Assembly: GCF_005239095.1 (NCBI RefSeq)
Contig: NZ_SZUA01000002.1
Coordinates: 186,001-250,000 of the forward strand
Direction of reading: 5' to 3'
DNA: 64,000 bases
From: Luteimonas gilva
Lineage (GTDB): Bacteria > Pseudomonadota > Gammaproteobacteria > Xanthomonadales > Xanthomonadaceae
Shown: positions 1-8,668 of the stretch, one piece after another
Layout: every line of letters begins with the position of its first letter
Position numbering within the stretch: the first letter of the stretch is position 1
Translations under genes and position numbers: made by a program
The notes under the pieces: generated by a model
What the model was told of the DNA's origin: nothing
The model's input: the letters and a program-made list of their open reading frames with translations, nothing else
The model's database searches: none

Positions 1-16
1 AAGATAAACCTTCATA
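1..16 (-). CDS. 5' end of a probable further head-repeat adhesin (runs off left edge)
   Basis: Only five codons (MKVYL) lie in the window, beginning at an ATG whose complement is at 14-16. The call rests on context. The 50 bases upstream match the leader of the adhesin at 5457-7190, including a shared GACGGAGCTTC string just before the start, and the same CGTC promoter box lies 48 nt before the ATG, as in the complete paralogues. Orientation and spacing fit a fourth minus-strand member of the cluster. Nothing of the protein beyond five residues can be seen, so the product is inferred. Confidence 0.4.
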
Positions 17-63
17 GGCGGGAAGCTCCGTCGAAAAACTGCCGAATCGGCAGCGAACGGAAA

Positions 64-90
64 GACGGATTCCGCGCAAAAATATTCTTG
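64..90 (-). promoter_or_regulatory. Adhesin-family promoter element, copy 0 (weak -35 half)
   Basis: On the minus strand a T-rich tract and GCGGAAT lead into CCGTC, with the CGTC box 48 nt before the left-edge start codon. The position 17 nt upstream of CGTC reads CAAGAA rather than TGRCCA, so this copy is the most diverged of the set. Confidence 0.45.
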
Positions 91-278
91 AGGTTTCCCG
101 CTATCGATCGAGGAAATTCGACCAAACGGTTGCATCTAGAAACCGAACGGCGGCGCCTGTTCGGATGCGCGTGTGGGAAGAGGATGCGCGTCGCAGTTTA
201 CTTGCGATAGGTATCGAGACCGTCGTCACTCGCGGCGGAGAGCGGTCATCGGGGCTGCGTGACGCTGTTGGTTTCCGA

Positions 279-304
279 AACAAGGGCAGCTAGCTGCCCT
301 TGTT
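279..304 (-). terminator. Palindromic hairpin downstream of first complete adhesin gene
   Basis: A near-perfect palindrome, AACAAGGGCAGC followed by its complement GCTGCCCTTGTT, lies about 75 bases past the stop of the 377-3004 gene. A T-rich TTGTTTC follows on the minus strand, so it fits an intrinsic terminator. The rest of 91-376 holds no convincing gene. Confidence 0.5.
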
Positions 305-376
305 CGTTTGCTGGCAGATGTACGTTCTAGCGAAATACCGTTGCAGTCTGCCGAGCCGCAACTATCTTCGAAGCCC

Positions 377-3004
377 CTACAGCTTCACGCCGAAGCCGAC
401 GCCCGCCGAGCGCTCCGAGCCGCTGAAGGCGCCGCCCAGGGTGAATACGGTGCGGCCGAAGCTCTTGCCGTAGCCGATCGAAATCGCCTTCTCTCCGGAG
501 TGGAAACCGGCGCCCACCGACAGCATGCCGTTCTGCGCATCGGACGCGGTTGCGCCCGCCGCCGAGATGGCGCTCATCTGCGACATCGCAGCGCCCAGCG
601 CGCCGACGCGGCCGATCTGCTTGTCCATCTGGCCGAAGCGGCGGTCGATGGTTTCGAAGCGGTCGTTGAGGCCGAAGCCACCGATGGTTTTATCGGTATA
701 GGCCTTGGCCGAAGCCAGCGTCTGTGCGTCGCCCGCATCGGCGTGTTGGTTGGCGGCGGTCAGCGTAGCCGCATCGCCGGCATCGGCATGCTGATTCGCC
801 GCAGTCAGGGTGGCCGCATCGCCGGTCTGCATGTCTTGCCTGATCGCCGCTTCTCGGTTATCGGTGTAGGCGTTCGCCGCAGTGCCGCCAGTCGCCACGG
901 CCGTATCGGTGTAGGCGTTCGCCGTAGCCAAAGTCGCTTGCAGCTGTTGCAGGTTGACCGCATCGGTCGCCTGGGTGCCGTCGGCGACGTGAGTGATGCG
1001 GCGTTCGTTGCCGAAGCTGCCGACCGAGACGATGTTGGGTGCGTCGGCCTGCGAGCCGCTGCCGATGGCGACGCTGTCGTCGCCGGTGGCGAACGCCCCT
1101 GCACCGATGCCCACGGAGCGTGCGCCTAGAGCCCAGGCCCCCGGACCGATCGCGGTGCTGCTATCGCCGAACGCGGTAGTGCGTTCGTTGCTCGATTCGA
1201 AAATGCCGTCCAAATCTGCATCGACGTTCAGGTCGAAATCTCCATTGTTGTTGCCGTCAAACCAACTGCCTATGGCCACGCTGGTATCTCCGTTAGCGCT
1301 GGTAAAGAAGCCAATGGCGCTGCTCCCGCCGCCATCGGCCCTGCTGAAGGTGCCCATCGCGCTGCTGAACATACCGTTGGCGGTATTGCCTGTGCCGATC
1401 GCATTGCTGGACACGGCGCTTGTGGTATTAAACGATCCGAGCGCGCTACTCCCAGGGCCTGCGGCGAAGTTACTTAGGCCGAAAGCGCTGCTGTCAGCAG
1501 TGGAGATGTTGGATACGCCGACGGCGGAACTGTTCGCCCCCTTCGCTTTGTTTTGCAGGCCCACTGCGAGGGATTTGATGCCCGCTGCATGGCTGGCAGC
1601 GCCGATCGCGACGGCGTGATTGCCCGAAGCCACGGTCAACTCGCTGCTGGCGTCGGCCACATTGTCGCCGTCGGTATCTGTGTCCAGATTGGCTATGCCG
1701 TCGGCGTTGACATCCAGCCAGCTTCCGATCGCCTGACTGTCCGATCCGATGGCGCTGGCCGCGAAACCGGCTGCGAAACCGCGGTCGCCGCCAGCATCGT
1801 TGTTGAAACCAACGGCCGTACCGAAGTCGCCGAATGCGCTATTGCTTGCTCCGACCGCGGTACTATTGATGCCGGATGCGAAATTGTTGTGGCCGAAAGC
1901 GCTGCTGACATCTCCGGTCGCTACATTGCCGGAGCCCACCGCCGTGGTCGCGAATCCGGAGGCGAAGTTGGTGGAACCCGCGGCCAACGCCGCGGGTCCA
2001 CCGGCGTTATTTAAGCTTCCATAGGCGGCTGCATCTGTGCCGCTGGCGGTATTTTTATTCCCCATGGCGGCGCTCCCTAGGCCGTTAGCGATATTGTCGG
2101 CGCCGACCGCGCTGCTGGACCCGCCGCTGGCTTCATTGGAAAAGCCGGACGCATGGCTGCTGGGGCCGGATGCTTGGTTTTGGCTTCCGAAAGCGCTGCT
2201 ATTCGACCCGCTCGCGACATTGCTGGTGCCGAAGGCGCTTGCGTTTACATTGCTTGCCATGTTCTGCGAGCCAACGGCATTGCTGCTGGCGCCCATCGCC
2301 TGATTGTGGAAGCCGAAAGACCCGCTGTTAATGCCGCTGGCCACGTTCTGCGAGCCCGCTGCGGCGCTGTTGGCGCCGTACGCCTCGTTGCTGAAGCCGT
2401 ACACGCTGCTGAAATCGGCCTCGGCGCGATTGTTCCGACCCACCGCCGTGCTGCCAATGCCGGTCGCTTTATTCACATTGCCTACTGCGGTGCTGCCGCT
2501 GCCGCTGGCCGTATTGACGTGACCGACCGCGCTAGCGTTATCACCTGCGGCGGCATTGCCCACGCCGAAAGCGCTGCTTTCCGCGCCGCTGGCGGTATTG
2601 CCGGTTCCGTAGGCGCCGCTTCCGATACCGCTCGCCGTATTGTTAACGCCGATGGCGGCGCCGTCTTGAACCGCCGTATTGCCGAAACCGACGGCGGTGG
2701 AATGAAGATCTTTGGTCTTATTGCTAACACCAAAGGCGGTATTGGTCTCTCCGTCCGTTTGGTTGAACGCGCCAAAGGCGACGCTATTAAAGCCGCTGGC
2801 GCTATTCTTTCTGCCGCAAGCTACCGATCCCAGGCCGTTGGCCACGCTTCCGCCATCGTCCTCGTCTAAGATGATGTCATCGTTCAGGTCGCAAGTGAAA
2901 GGTTCTGCCGCCTGGGCGAGTGGAGCCGAAATAACGCTCAGCAGAGCGGCGCTCAACAGCCAACGCTGGGGGCGATTGGACAACGGAATTAGCGGGGTAT
3001 TCAT
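377..3004 (-). CDS. Trimeric-autotransporter-like head-repeat surface protein (paralogue 1)
   Basis: The 875-residue product has a signal peptide ending near residue 32 (AQA then AEPFTC). A Cys pair follows (CDLNDD and VACG), then a long array of roughly 14-residue YadA/Hia-type head repeats of the form SxAxGxxNxASG. Two Asp/Asn-rich loops interrupt the array: SWLDVNADG to ASSELT, and SWFDGNNNG to SSNERT. A neck motif RRITHVADGTQATDAVN, a short stalk with AYTD repeats and a duplicated NQHADAGDA unit lead to a YadA-like beta-strand anchor ending GVGFGVKL. Family knowledge predicts export by Sec and trimeric outer-membrane anchoring, with adhesion as the likely role; the ligand is unknown. It is the longest paralogue. 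Unlike many trimeric autotransporters it has no extended signal-peptide region, and it ends in Leu rather than Phe or Trp. Confidence 0.85.
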   Translation of the reverse strand: MNTPLIPLSNRPQRWLLSAALLSVISAPLAQAAEPFTCDLNDDIILDEDDGGSVANGLGSVACGRKNSASGFNSVAFGAFNQTDGETNTAFGVSNKTKDLHSTAVGFGNTAVQDGAAIGVNNTASGIGSGAYGTGNTASGAESSAFGVGNAAAGDNASAVGHVNTASGSGSTAVGNVNKATGIGSTAVGRNNRAEADFSSVYGFSNEAYGANSAAAGSQNVASGINSGSFGFHNQAMGASSNAVGSQNMASNVNASAFGTSNVASGSNSSAFGSQNQASGPSSHASGFSNEASGGSSSAVGADNIANGLGSAAMGNKNTASGTDAAAYGSLNNAGGPAALAAGSTNFASGFATTAVGSGNVATGDVSSAFGHNNFASGINSTAVGASNSAFGDFGTAVGFNNDAGGDRGFAAGFAASAIGSDSQAIGSWLDVNADGIANLDTDTDGDNVADASSELTVASGNHAVAIGAASHAAGIKSLAVGLQNKAKGANSSAVGVSNISTADSSAFGLSNFAAGPGSSALGSFNTTSAVSSNAIGTGNTANGMFSSAMGTFSRADGGGSSAIGFFTSANGDTSVAIGSWFDGNNNGDFDLNVDADLDGIFESSNERTTAFGDSSTAIGPGAWALGARSVGIGAGAFATGDDSVAIGSGSQADAPNIVSVGSFGNERRITHVADGTQATDAVNLQQLQATLATANAYTDTAVATGGTAANAYTDNREAAIRQDMQTGDAATLTAANQHADAGDAATLTAANQHADAGDAQTLASAKAYTDKTIGGFGLNDRFETIDRRFGQMDKQIGRVGALGAAMSQMSAISAAGATASDAQNGMLSVGAGFHSGEKAISIGYGKSFGRTVFTLGGAFSGSERSAGVGFGVKL

Positions 3005-3050
3005 AGATCACCGATTGGAAGGAATGGCCTGATGTCAGGTCCAATCTAAA

Positions 3051-3076
3051 GACGAGAGGTCTGGGAAAAGTGGCCA
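3051..3076 (-). promoter_or_regulatory. Adhesin-family promoter element, copy 1
   Basis: On the minus strand TGGCCA is followed by a T tract and, after a 16-nt spacer, CGTC. The CGTC box begins about 50 nt before the ATG at 3004. The layout resembles an ECF-sigma promoter with -35 and -10 boxes. Confidence 0.6.
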
Positions 3077-3125
3077 GCCCGTCTATCGGTGCATTCATGC
3101 GTTTGCCCACGCCGCATTCGGCAAT

Positions 3126-3150
3126 CCTGCGCTGTCCAGGACAGCGCAGG
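3126..3150 (-). terminator. Hairpin between adhesin paralogues 1 and 2
   Basis: CCTGCGCTGTCC and GGACAGCGCAGG form a 12-bp stem with a one-base loop. It sits after the stop of the 3218-5272 gene and before the promoter of the next gene. There is no clear U tract, so termination is only likely. Confidence 0.4.
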
Positions 3151-3217
3151 GCCTAAAACTGAAAAACATTCGGATCGCTAAGAACGGCGTTCAAGGTTCC
3201 GGTTATGTCGTGGCAGA

Positions 3218-5272
3218 TCAAAGATCCGCGCCGAAACCGATGCCGGCCGAACGTTCCGATCCGCTGAAGGCGCCGCCCAGCGTGAACACGCCGCGCGAAC
3301 CGACTTTCACGCCATAACCCACCGACAAAGCCTGCTGCCCACCGTGGAATCCGGCGCCGACTGCGATGCGGCCGCGCTCGCTGTTGCCGCCGGCGGCGAT
3401 GGCGCTCATCTGGGCCATTGCGGCGCCCAGCGCATTGCCGCGGTTGATCCGGCGATCCACTTGGCCGAAGCGGCGATCGACGGCGTCGAAACGATCGTTG
3501 AGGTTGGAGAAGTCGGCGAACTTCTGGTCAGTATAGGCCTTGGCCGCCGACAGGGTTTGCGCGTCGCCCGCTTGCATGTCTTTCCGAACGGCGGCTTCGC
3601 GGTTGTCGGTGTAGGCGTTCGCTTGCGTGCCGCCGGTGGCCACGGCCGTATCGGTGTAGGCATTCGCGGTGGCCAAGGACGCTTGCAGTTGTTGCAGATT
3701 GACCGCATCGGTCGCTTGCGTGCCGTCGGCGACATGCACGATGCGGCGTTCGTTGCCGACGCTGCCGACCGAAACGGTGTTCGCTTCGTCGGCGCGCGAG
3801 CGGCTACCGATAGCCACGCTGTCGTCGCCAGCGGCGAAGGCACCGGCGCCGAACCCGGCGGAGCGGGCGCCGAAAGCCCAAGCGCCGGGACCGATGGCGG
3901 TACTGTGATCGCCAAAAGCGGTGGTCTGCTCACTGCTTGTATCAGCAATGCCATCCTGATTGATATCAATATCAATGCTTTTTATGCCGTCGCCATCGGC
4001 ATCAAAAAAACTGCCAAAGGCCAGGCTGGAAGTGCCTACAGCGAAAGTATTGCTGCCGAATGCGCTGCTTTCGATGCCAGACGCAATATTGTTGAATCCG
4101 TATGCGTTGCTCATCAGGTTACCAGCGAAGTTGCCAACACCGAAGGCGCTAGATCCTATGCCGGACGTGAAATTAAAAATGCCGACGGCGCTGCTTTGAT
4201 CTCCGTTTGCCTCATTGAATGAGCCGAACGCGGTGCTGTCGGCAGTGGCGATGTTGAACGCGCCAACTGCTGAACTGTTAATCCCGCTCGCCATGTTGTG
4301 TACGCCTATGGCCAGAGATTTAGAGCCTGTTGCTTGGCTGGCCGAGCCGATGGCGACAGCGTTTTCGCCCGAAGCCATAGTCAGCTCGCTGCTGGCGTCG
4401 GCGGTGTTGTCGCCGTCGGTGTCCAGGTCCAAATCGACGAAGCCGTTGCCGTTCGAGTCGAACCAACCGCCAATGGCCTGGCTGCCGAATCCGCTGGCGG
4501 TAGCGCTGAATCCCGCGGCGAGGCTGCCTTCGCCTATGGCGTTATTGAACGCGCCAATCACGGTGCTGGATCTGCCGACGGCATTATTGGTATTACCGAC
4601 TGCTGTACTCCCTACCCCCAAAGCGTTATTAGCCGTGCCCACCGCAGTGGAATCGCCCCCCGACGCAGTGTTGATATTGCCGACTGCGGTGTCGAAGTCG
4701 CTCGTGGCGTGATTGAGGCTGCCGACAGCCGTGCTGAACGATGCGGTTGCCTCGTTTATCGTGCCTACCGCAAGCGAGCGCAGTCCAGTAGCCCGGGTCG
4801 CTGAGCCAACGGCGATCGCAAGATCGCCCGAAGCGGTGGTCAACTCGCTGCTGGCATCGGCAATGTTATCGCCATTGGTATCCAGATCTAAGTCGGCGAA
4901 GCCATTGCCATTCCTGTCCATCCAGCTACCGATGGCCTGACTACCCAAGCCGCTGGCGGTAGTTCCGAAGCCTACAGCAAGACTATTTTCGCCGGAAGCT
5001 TGGTTGGACAGGCCGATCGCTGTAGCGAATGCGCCGTTGGCGTTGTTGAGGGTGCCGACTGCAGTGCTGAAATTGCTATCGGCTTGGTTGGCGCTGCCGC
5101 AAGCAAAAGCACTAGTACCAACGGCGGTGCTGCCGCCACCATTTTCGTTGTTGGGATTGCCATCATTCAAATCGCAGGTTTGGCCCGCGTAGGCAGGCAG
5201 CATTGCCGATGCCGCCAAAAGCGCCAGCGCGAGCAGCGTCGGCCGGTGGGAGATGAAAATCGGGATTTTCAT
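3218..5272 (-). CDS. Trimeric-autotransporter-like head-repeat surface protein (paralogue 2)
   Basis: The start is placed at the Met of MKIPIFISHRPT because a hydrophobic signal peptide ending PAYA-G follows at once; a longer in-frame start at 5317 would overlap the promoter element. The 684-residue protein has the family CDLNDGNPN and ACG cysteines, then head repeats broken by three Asp-rich loops (SWMDRNGNG, GWFDSNGNG and SFFDADGDG types). The neck RRIVHVADGTQATDAVN, an AYTD-containing stalk and the anchor ending GIGFGADL close it. It belongs to the same minus-strand cluster as its neighbours, and each gene has its own promoter element, so it is probably transcribed as a single unit. Surface adhesion is inferred from the fold family. 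Confidence 0.85.
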   Translation of the reverse strand: MKIPIFISHRPTLLALALLAASAMLPAYAGQTCDLNDGNPNNENGGGSTAVGTSAFACGSANQADSNFSTAVGTLNNANGAFATAIGLSNQASGENSLAVGFGTTASGLGSQAIGSWMDRNGNGFADLDLDTNGDNIADASSELTTASGDLAIAVGSATRATGLRSLAVGTINEATASFSTAVGSLNHATSDFDTAVGNINTASGGDSTAVGTANNALGVGSTAVGNTNNAVGRSSTVIGAFNNAIGEGSLAAGFSATASGFGSQAIGGWFDSNGNGFVDLDLDTDGDNTADASSELTMASGENAVAIGSASQATGSKSLAIGVHNMASGINSSAVGAFNIATADSTAFGSFNEANGDQSSAVGIFNFTSGIGSSAFGVGNFAGNLMSNAYGFNNIASGIESSAFGSNTFAVGTSSLAFGSFFDADGDGIKSIDIDINQDGIADTSSEQTTAFGDHSTAIGPGAWAFGARSAGFGAGAFAAGDDSVAIGSRSRADEANTVSVGSVGNERRIVHVADGTQATDAVNLQQLQASLATANAYTDTAVATGGTQANAYTDNREAAVRKDMQAGDAQTLSAAKAYTDQKFADFSNLNDRFDAVDRRFGQVDRRINRGNALGAAMAQMSAIAAGGNSERGRIAVGAGFHGGQQALSVGYGVKVGSRGVFTLGGAFSGSERSAGIGFGADL

Positions 5273-5318
5273 AGAGGTCTCGTCGTTGCGGCCGCGGGAT
5301 ACGGCCGGGCCAATCACA

Positions 5319-5345
5319 GACGAAACCCCTTAAAAAATGTGGTCA
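5319..5345 (-). promoter_or_regulatory. Adhesin-family promoter element, copy 2
   Basis: The minus strand reads TGACCA, CATTTTTT, and CGTC after a 17-nt spacer. The CGTC box lies about 50 nt before the chosen ATG at 5272, which supports that start over the upstream one. Confidence 0.6.
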
Positions 5346-5409
5346 TGCCGCATTCGGCAGCGGATTGCTTTTTCGACCTTTCGGAATCCGCAAACGACCG
5401 TCGATCAGC

Positions 5410-5438
5410 CCGGCGCCGCCTAAGCAAGACGGCGCCGG
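5410..5438 (-). terminator. Hairpin after adhesin paralogue 3
   Basis: CCGGCGCCG and CGGCGCCGG form a perfect 9-bp stem about 20 bases past the stop at 5457. No U tract follows on the minus strand, so this is a stem-loop with a possible 3'-end role. Confidence 0.35.
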
Positions 5439-5456
5439 AAGCTGACACGAACGAAA

Positions 5457-7190
5457 CTACAGCTCGCCGCCGAAGCCGATGCTCGCCGAACGCTCCGAAC
5501 CGCTGAACGCGCCGCCCAGCGTGAACACGTGCTTGTCGCCGATTTTCTTGCCCCAACCGACCGCGAGCGCCTTCTGGCCGCCCTGCACCGCCGCGCCAAT
5601 GCCGTACGAGCCGCGCGCGCCGCGACCCATGGCGGCGATGGCGCTGGATTGGGTCATGGCCGCGCTCAACGCACCGATGCGGCTGATGCGACGGTCTTGT
5701 TCGCCGAAGCGGCGGTCGATGCGGTCGAAGCGGTCGTTGATGCCGCCGAAGTCGACGCTGGCGAATTTCTTGTCGGTGTAGGCGTTGGCTGCCGACAAGG
5801 TCTGCTCGTCGCCGGCTTGCATGTCTTTCCGAACCGCGGCTTCGCGGTTGTCGGTGTAGGCATTCGCTTGAGTGCCGCCGGTCGCCACGGCCGTATCGGT
5901 GTAGGCGTTCGCAGTCGCGAGAGTGGCTTGCAACTGTTGCACATTGACGGCGTCGGTGGCCTGAGTGCCGTCGGCCACATTGGTGATGCGGCGTTCGTTG
6001 CCAACGCTCCCGACCGAGACGGTGTTGGGCGCATCGGCCTGGGAGCCGCTGCCGATGGCGACGCTGTCGTCGCCGGTGGCGAAAGCGCCAGCGCCGATGC
6101 CGACGGAGCGGGCGCCTAAGCCCCAAGCGCCTGGGCCAATCGCGGTGCTGTGATTGCCGAAAGCGGTGGTCAGCTCGCTGCTGGATTCGAAGGTGCCGTC
6201 CAAATCGGTGTCGATGTCTAAGTCGGGCGTGCCATTGCCATTAGCATCGAAGAATCCGCCAAAGGCCGAACTGGCTTCGCCGATAGCCGAACTGAGGTGG
6301 CCGAAGGCAGAGCTGCCATTACCCACAGCCACGTTTTCGTTGCCGAATGCGCTAGCGTTCTCGCCCATAGCCGTGTTGGCAAGGCCGAAAGCATTGCTGC
6401 GCGTGCCGCCGGCGTTATTCCCAACGCCGAAAGCGCTGCTGTTATCCGCGCCGGCCGAGTTCAAGCGGCCGAAAGCGCTGCTGCTGAAACCGCTGGCGGC
6501 ATTAGCGTCGCCGAACGAGTTGCTGGCGAAGCCGCTGGCGCTATTGCCTCTGCCGAAAGCGCCACTGAACAAACCATCGGCACTATTGTTCGTACCTATG
6601 GCGCTGGCTTCAACGCTGCTGGCGACGTTTTGAGTGCCCAATACAAGGGAGCGATTTCCCGTCGCTCGGCTCGCAGCGCCGATCGCTATGGCCTGATTTC
6701 CCGAGGCTACGGTCAGCTCGCTGCTGGCGTCGACTGAATTGTCGCCATCGGTATCTAAATCTATATCGACGGCCCCGTTACCGTTGGCGTCGAACCAGCT
6801 ACCGATAGCCAGACCGGCTTGACCTTTGACGGTAGCGAGGAAACCAGCGGCCATGCTGTGTTTGCCGCTCGCCGTATTGGCCGCACCGATCGCTGTGCTG
6901 GCAAAACCTGAGGCATCGTTGCCGCCGCCGATCGCGCTGCTGCCACTGCCGGAAGCAATATTGCCAGAGCCGATAGCAGCACTCCCATCGCCCGAAGCGT
7001 CATTGTTGTGCCCGCAAGCCAGGCCAAAAACGCCGGTAGCGGTGCTGCCATCGGCGAACTCCGTATTCGGGTCGCCATCATGGAGGTCGCAAGTCCGGCC
7101 AGCCTGGGCCGGCAGAGATGCCGCTAGGCCGAGCAAAACGATTGCCAACGCAGTCGGCCGCAAGATGGCGTTCGAAAGGGGAAGAGTCAT
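5457..7190 (-). CDS. Trimeric-autotransporter-like head-repeat surface protein (paralogue 3)
   Basis: The start is set at MTLPLSNAILRP (577 residues), because the signal peptide ending LPAQA-G begins there. The in-frame extension to 7412 would run through the promoter element and into the divergent parA gene. The mature protein starts GRTCDLHDGDPN with the second Cys in LACG. It carries head repeats, two Asp-rich loops (SWFDANGNG and GFFDANGNG), the neck RRITNVADGTQATDAVN, a short stalk and a YadA-like anchor ending SASIGFGGEL. It is divergent from parA with about 170 bases between them. An outer-membrane adhesin role follows from the family; no ligand can be named. Confidence 0.85.
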   Translation of the reverse strand: MTLPLSNAILRPTALAIVLLGLAASLPAQAGRTCDLHDGDPNTEFADGSTATGVFGLACGHNNDASGDGSAAIGSGNIASGSGSSAIGGGNDASGFASTAIGAANTASGKHSMAAGFLATVKGQAGLAIGSWFDANGNGAVDIDLDTDGDNSVDASSELTVASGNQAIAIGAASRATGNRSLVLGTQNVASSVEASAIGTNNSADGLFSGAFGRGNSASGFASNSFGDANAASGFSSSAFGRLNSAGADNSSAFGVGNNAGGTRSNAFGLANTAMGENASAFGNENVAVGNGSSAFGHLSSAIGEASSAFGGFFDANGNGTPDLDIDTDLDGTFESSSELTTAFGNHSTAIGPGAWGLGARSVGIGAGAFATGDDSVAIGSGSQADAPNTVSVGSVGNERRITNVADGTQATDAVNVQQLQATLATANAYTDTAVATGGTQANAYTDNREAAVRKDMQAGDEQTLSAANAYTDKKFASVDFGGINDRFDRIDRRFGEQDRRISRIGALSAAMTQSSAIAAMGRGARGSYGIGAAVQGGQKALAVGWGKKIGDKHVFTLGGAFSGSERSASIGFGGEL

Positions 7191-7239
7191 GATACAGAAG
7201 CTCCGTCGAAGGGCTGCACCTAGCGGCAGTGAGCGAAAA

Positions 7240-7266
7240 GACGGAGTTCCGAGAAAAAGATGGTCA
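7240..7266 (-). promoter_or_regulatory. Adhesin-family promoter element, copy 3
   Basis: The minus strand reads TGACCA, TCTTTTTC, and CGTC after 17 nt. CGTC is about 50 nt from the ATG at 7190. It lies in the divergent region shared with parA. Confidence 0.6.
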
Positions 7267-7359
7267 GCTTCCGGGGAAACCGGGCGCCCGCCGGGGGCTG
7301 AGACAGTCAACAGCGAAGGCGATGCTAAGCTCCCCCGTTCCTCGTGCCGGAGACCGTGG

Positions 7360-7998
7360 ATGAAGACGATCATCGTGGCCAGTTCCAAGGGCGGCGTGGG
7401 CAAGACCACCATCGCGACCCATCTGGCCGCTCAGTCGGCCCAGGCCGGGCAGCGCACGGTGATCGTGGACGCCGACCCGCAAGGTTCCTCGACTCGTTGG
7501 GCCCAGCGCCGGGCCGGCATGGCCAACGGCGCGGTGCTGCCCATCGACGGGACCAAGAAGCGCAGCTGGCAGAGGGCCGTGCCCGAGGACACCCAGCGGG
7601 TGATCGTCGACGGCGCCGCCGGGGCGATGGCGGAAGATCTGGAAAGCTTCCTCGACCAGGCCAGTGCCGTCGTGGTGCCGGTGCTGCCCTCCGCCCTGGA
7701 CATCGAAGCCACGGTGCCGTTCCTGAACACTCTGGCCAAGCATCCCCGCGTGCGCAAAGGCCAATTGCCGGTGGCGCTGGTGGCCAACAAGCTCAAGCCC
7801 TGGACCAACGCTTCCCAGCAGGCGGTGGCGGTGATGAACGAGTGGTCCATCCCGGTCGTGGCCCAGCTGCGCGACAGCCAGGCCTACGTGATGCTGACCG
7901 GGCTGGGCAAAAGCCTGTTCGACTACAACTCCGCGCAGATCCGCGAGCACCAGAACGATTGGCAGCCATTATTGAAGTGGCTGGGCAAAGCCCGCTGA
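7360..7998 (+). CDS. ParA/MinD-type ATPase, orphan
   Basis: The 212-residue protein starts MKTIIVASSKGGVGKTT, a deviant Walker A motif with the signature lysine of the ParA/Soj/MinD family. DADPQGSS (Walker A' region) and VIVDGAAG follow. It is short, with no N-terminal DNA-binding domain, like small type Ib or orphan ParA proteins that position cellular cargo on the nucleoid. No parB-like gene or obvious parS cluster lies beside it, so plasmid or chromosome partition is not supported. It is divergent from a surface adhesin gene. I cannot say what it positions. The ATG is chosen because the Walker motif begins ten residues later. Confidence 0.85.
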   Translation: MKTIIVASSKGGVGKTTIATHLAAQSAQAGQRTVIVDADPQGSSTRWAQRRAGMANGAVLPIDGTKKRSWQRAVPEDTQRVIVDGAAGAMAEDLESFLDQASAVVVPVLPSALDIEATVPFLNTLAKHPRVRKGQLPVALVANKLKPWTNASQQAVAVMNEWSIPVVAQLRDSQAYVMLTGLGKSLFDYNSAQIREHQNDWQPLLKWLGKAR

Positions 7999-7999
7999 C

Positions 8000-8144
8000 G
8001 TAGCCCGGGTGGAGCCGCAGGCGATACCCGGGGAACAAGACGCGACTCGGTCCCGGATATCGCTTCGCTCCACCCGGGCTACATGAATCCTGAATCTTTG
8101 CCGCGGCGAATCCCGGGTATCGCCTGCGGCTCCACCCGGGCTAC
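8000..8144. repeat. REP-like palindromes, type A (two copies)
   Basis: GTAGCCCGGGTGGAGC and its complement flank 8000-8082 as a long imperfect hairpin, with a second shorter copy at 8111-8144. The same arms recur at 14807-14887 and 60357-60437. Such elements are typical intergenic REP sequences of Xanthomonadaceae and can form strong hairpins at transcript ends. Confidence 0.8.
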
Positions 8145-8174
8145 GCTAAGGCCTGCGATGCGCGAAGCGAGCCC

Positions 8175-8651
8175 ATGAGAGAACTGATCCTGCTGCGACA
8201 CGCCCATGCCGAACCGGCCACCACCGGCCAGGCCGATCTGGACCGACCGCTGTCGCCGGAAGGACTGGCCGAAGCCGAGGCCGCCGGCCGCTGGCTGGCC
8301 GAGCAGGGCCTGATTCCGGACCGGGCGCTGTGCTCGCCTTCGCGGCGGACACGGGAAACCTTGGAGGCGGTGCTGGGCAAGATCGGCTACGTCGACCAGC
8401 GCCTGGAAACCGGCATCTACGAGGCGACGCCCGGCGCGCTGGCCGCGCTGGCCGACGGGCATCGCGAGGCCGAACGCCTGCTCCTGGTCGGCCACAACCC
8501 CGGTCTAGAACAACTGGCCGCGCTGATGCACAGCGGCCAATCCGGCGACTACCGCGGCATGCCGCCGGGCGGGATCGCGGTGTTGTCGCTGCCGGCCGAT
8601 GCGGCGATCGAGCCCGGCATCGCCACCCTCTCCGCGTTCTGGTGGCCGTGA
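8175..8651 (+). CDS. sixA: SixA-type phosphohistidine phosphatase
   Basis: The 158-residue protein belongs to the histidine phosphatase (RHG) superfamily. The catalytic LRHAHAE motif is at the N-terminus, SPSRRTRETLE carries a phosphate-binding Arg, and VGHNPGLEQL holds the second catalytic His. Length and the early motif match SixA, which dephosphorylates phosphohistidine in phosphorelay or PTS proteins in the cytoplasm. It overlaps or abuts the YceI-type gene, and the phospholipase D gene follows with another overlap, so the three probably form one transcript. The true substrate here cannot be read from sequence. Confidence 0.85.
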   Translation: MRELILLRHAHAEPATTGQADLDRPLSPEGLAEAEAAGRWLAEQGLIPDRALCSPSRRTRETLEAVLGKIGYVDQRLETGIYEATPGALAALADGHREAERLLLVGHNPGLEQLAALMHSGQSGDYRGMPPGGIAVLSLPADAAIEPGIATLSAFWWP

Positions 8652-8668
8652 GGCCCAGCGCCGGCGCC

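Noticed and set aside
101-283. 60-residue minus-strand frame near the left edge
   Set aside because: No ribosome site or signal, and composition typical of random GC-rich DNA. It lies between a terminator-like palindrome and a promoter element.
308-6633. Long open frames on the strand opposite the minus-strand adhesin genes
   Set aside because: They are mirror frames of the repeat-rich coding sequence. Their products are low-complexity (repeated VLLAPTALL-like strings), lack signal peptides and have no ribosome sites.
7191-7412. N-terminal extension of adhesin 3 to 7412
   Set aside because: It would encode a non-signal sequence and run across its own promoter element and into parA.
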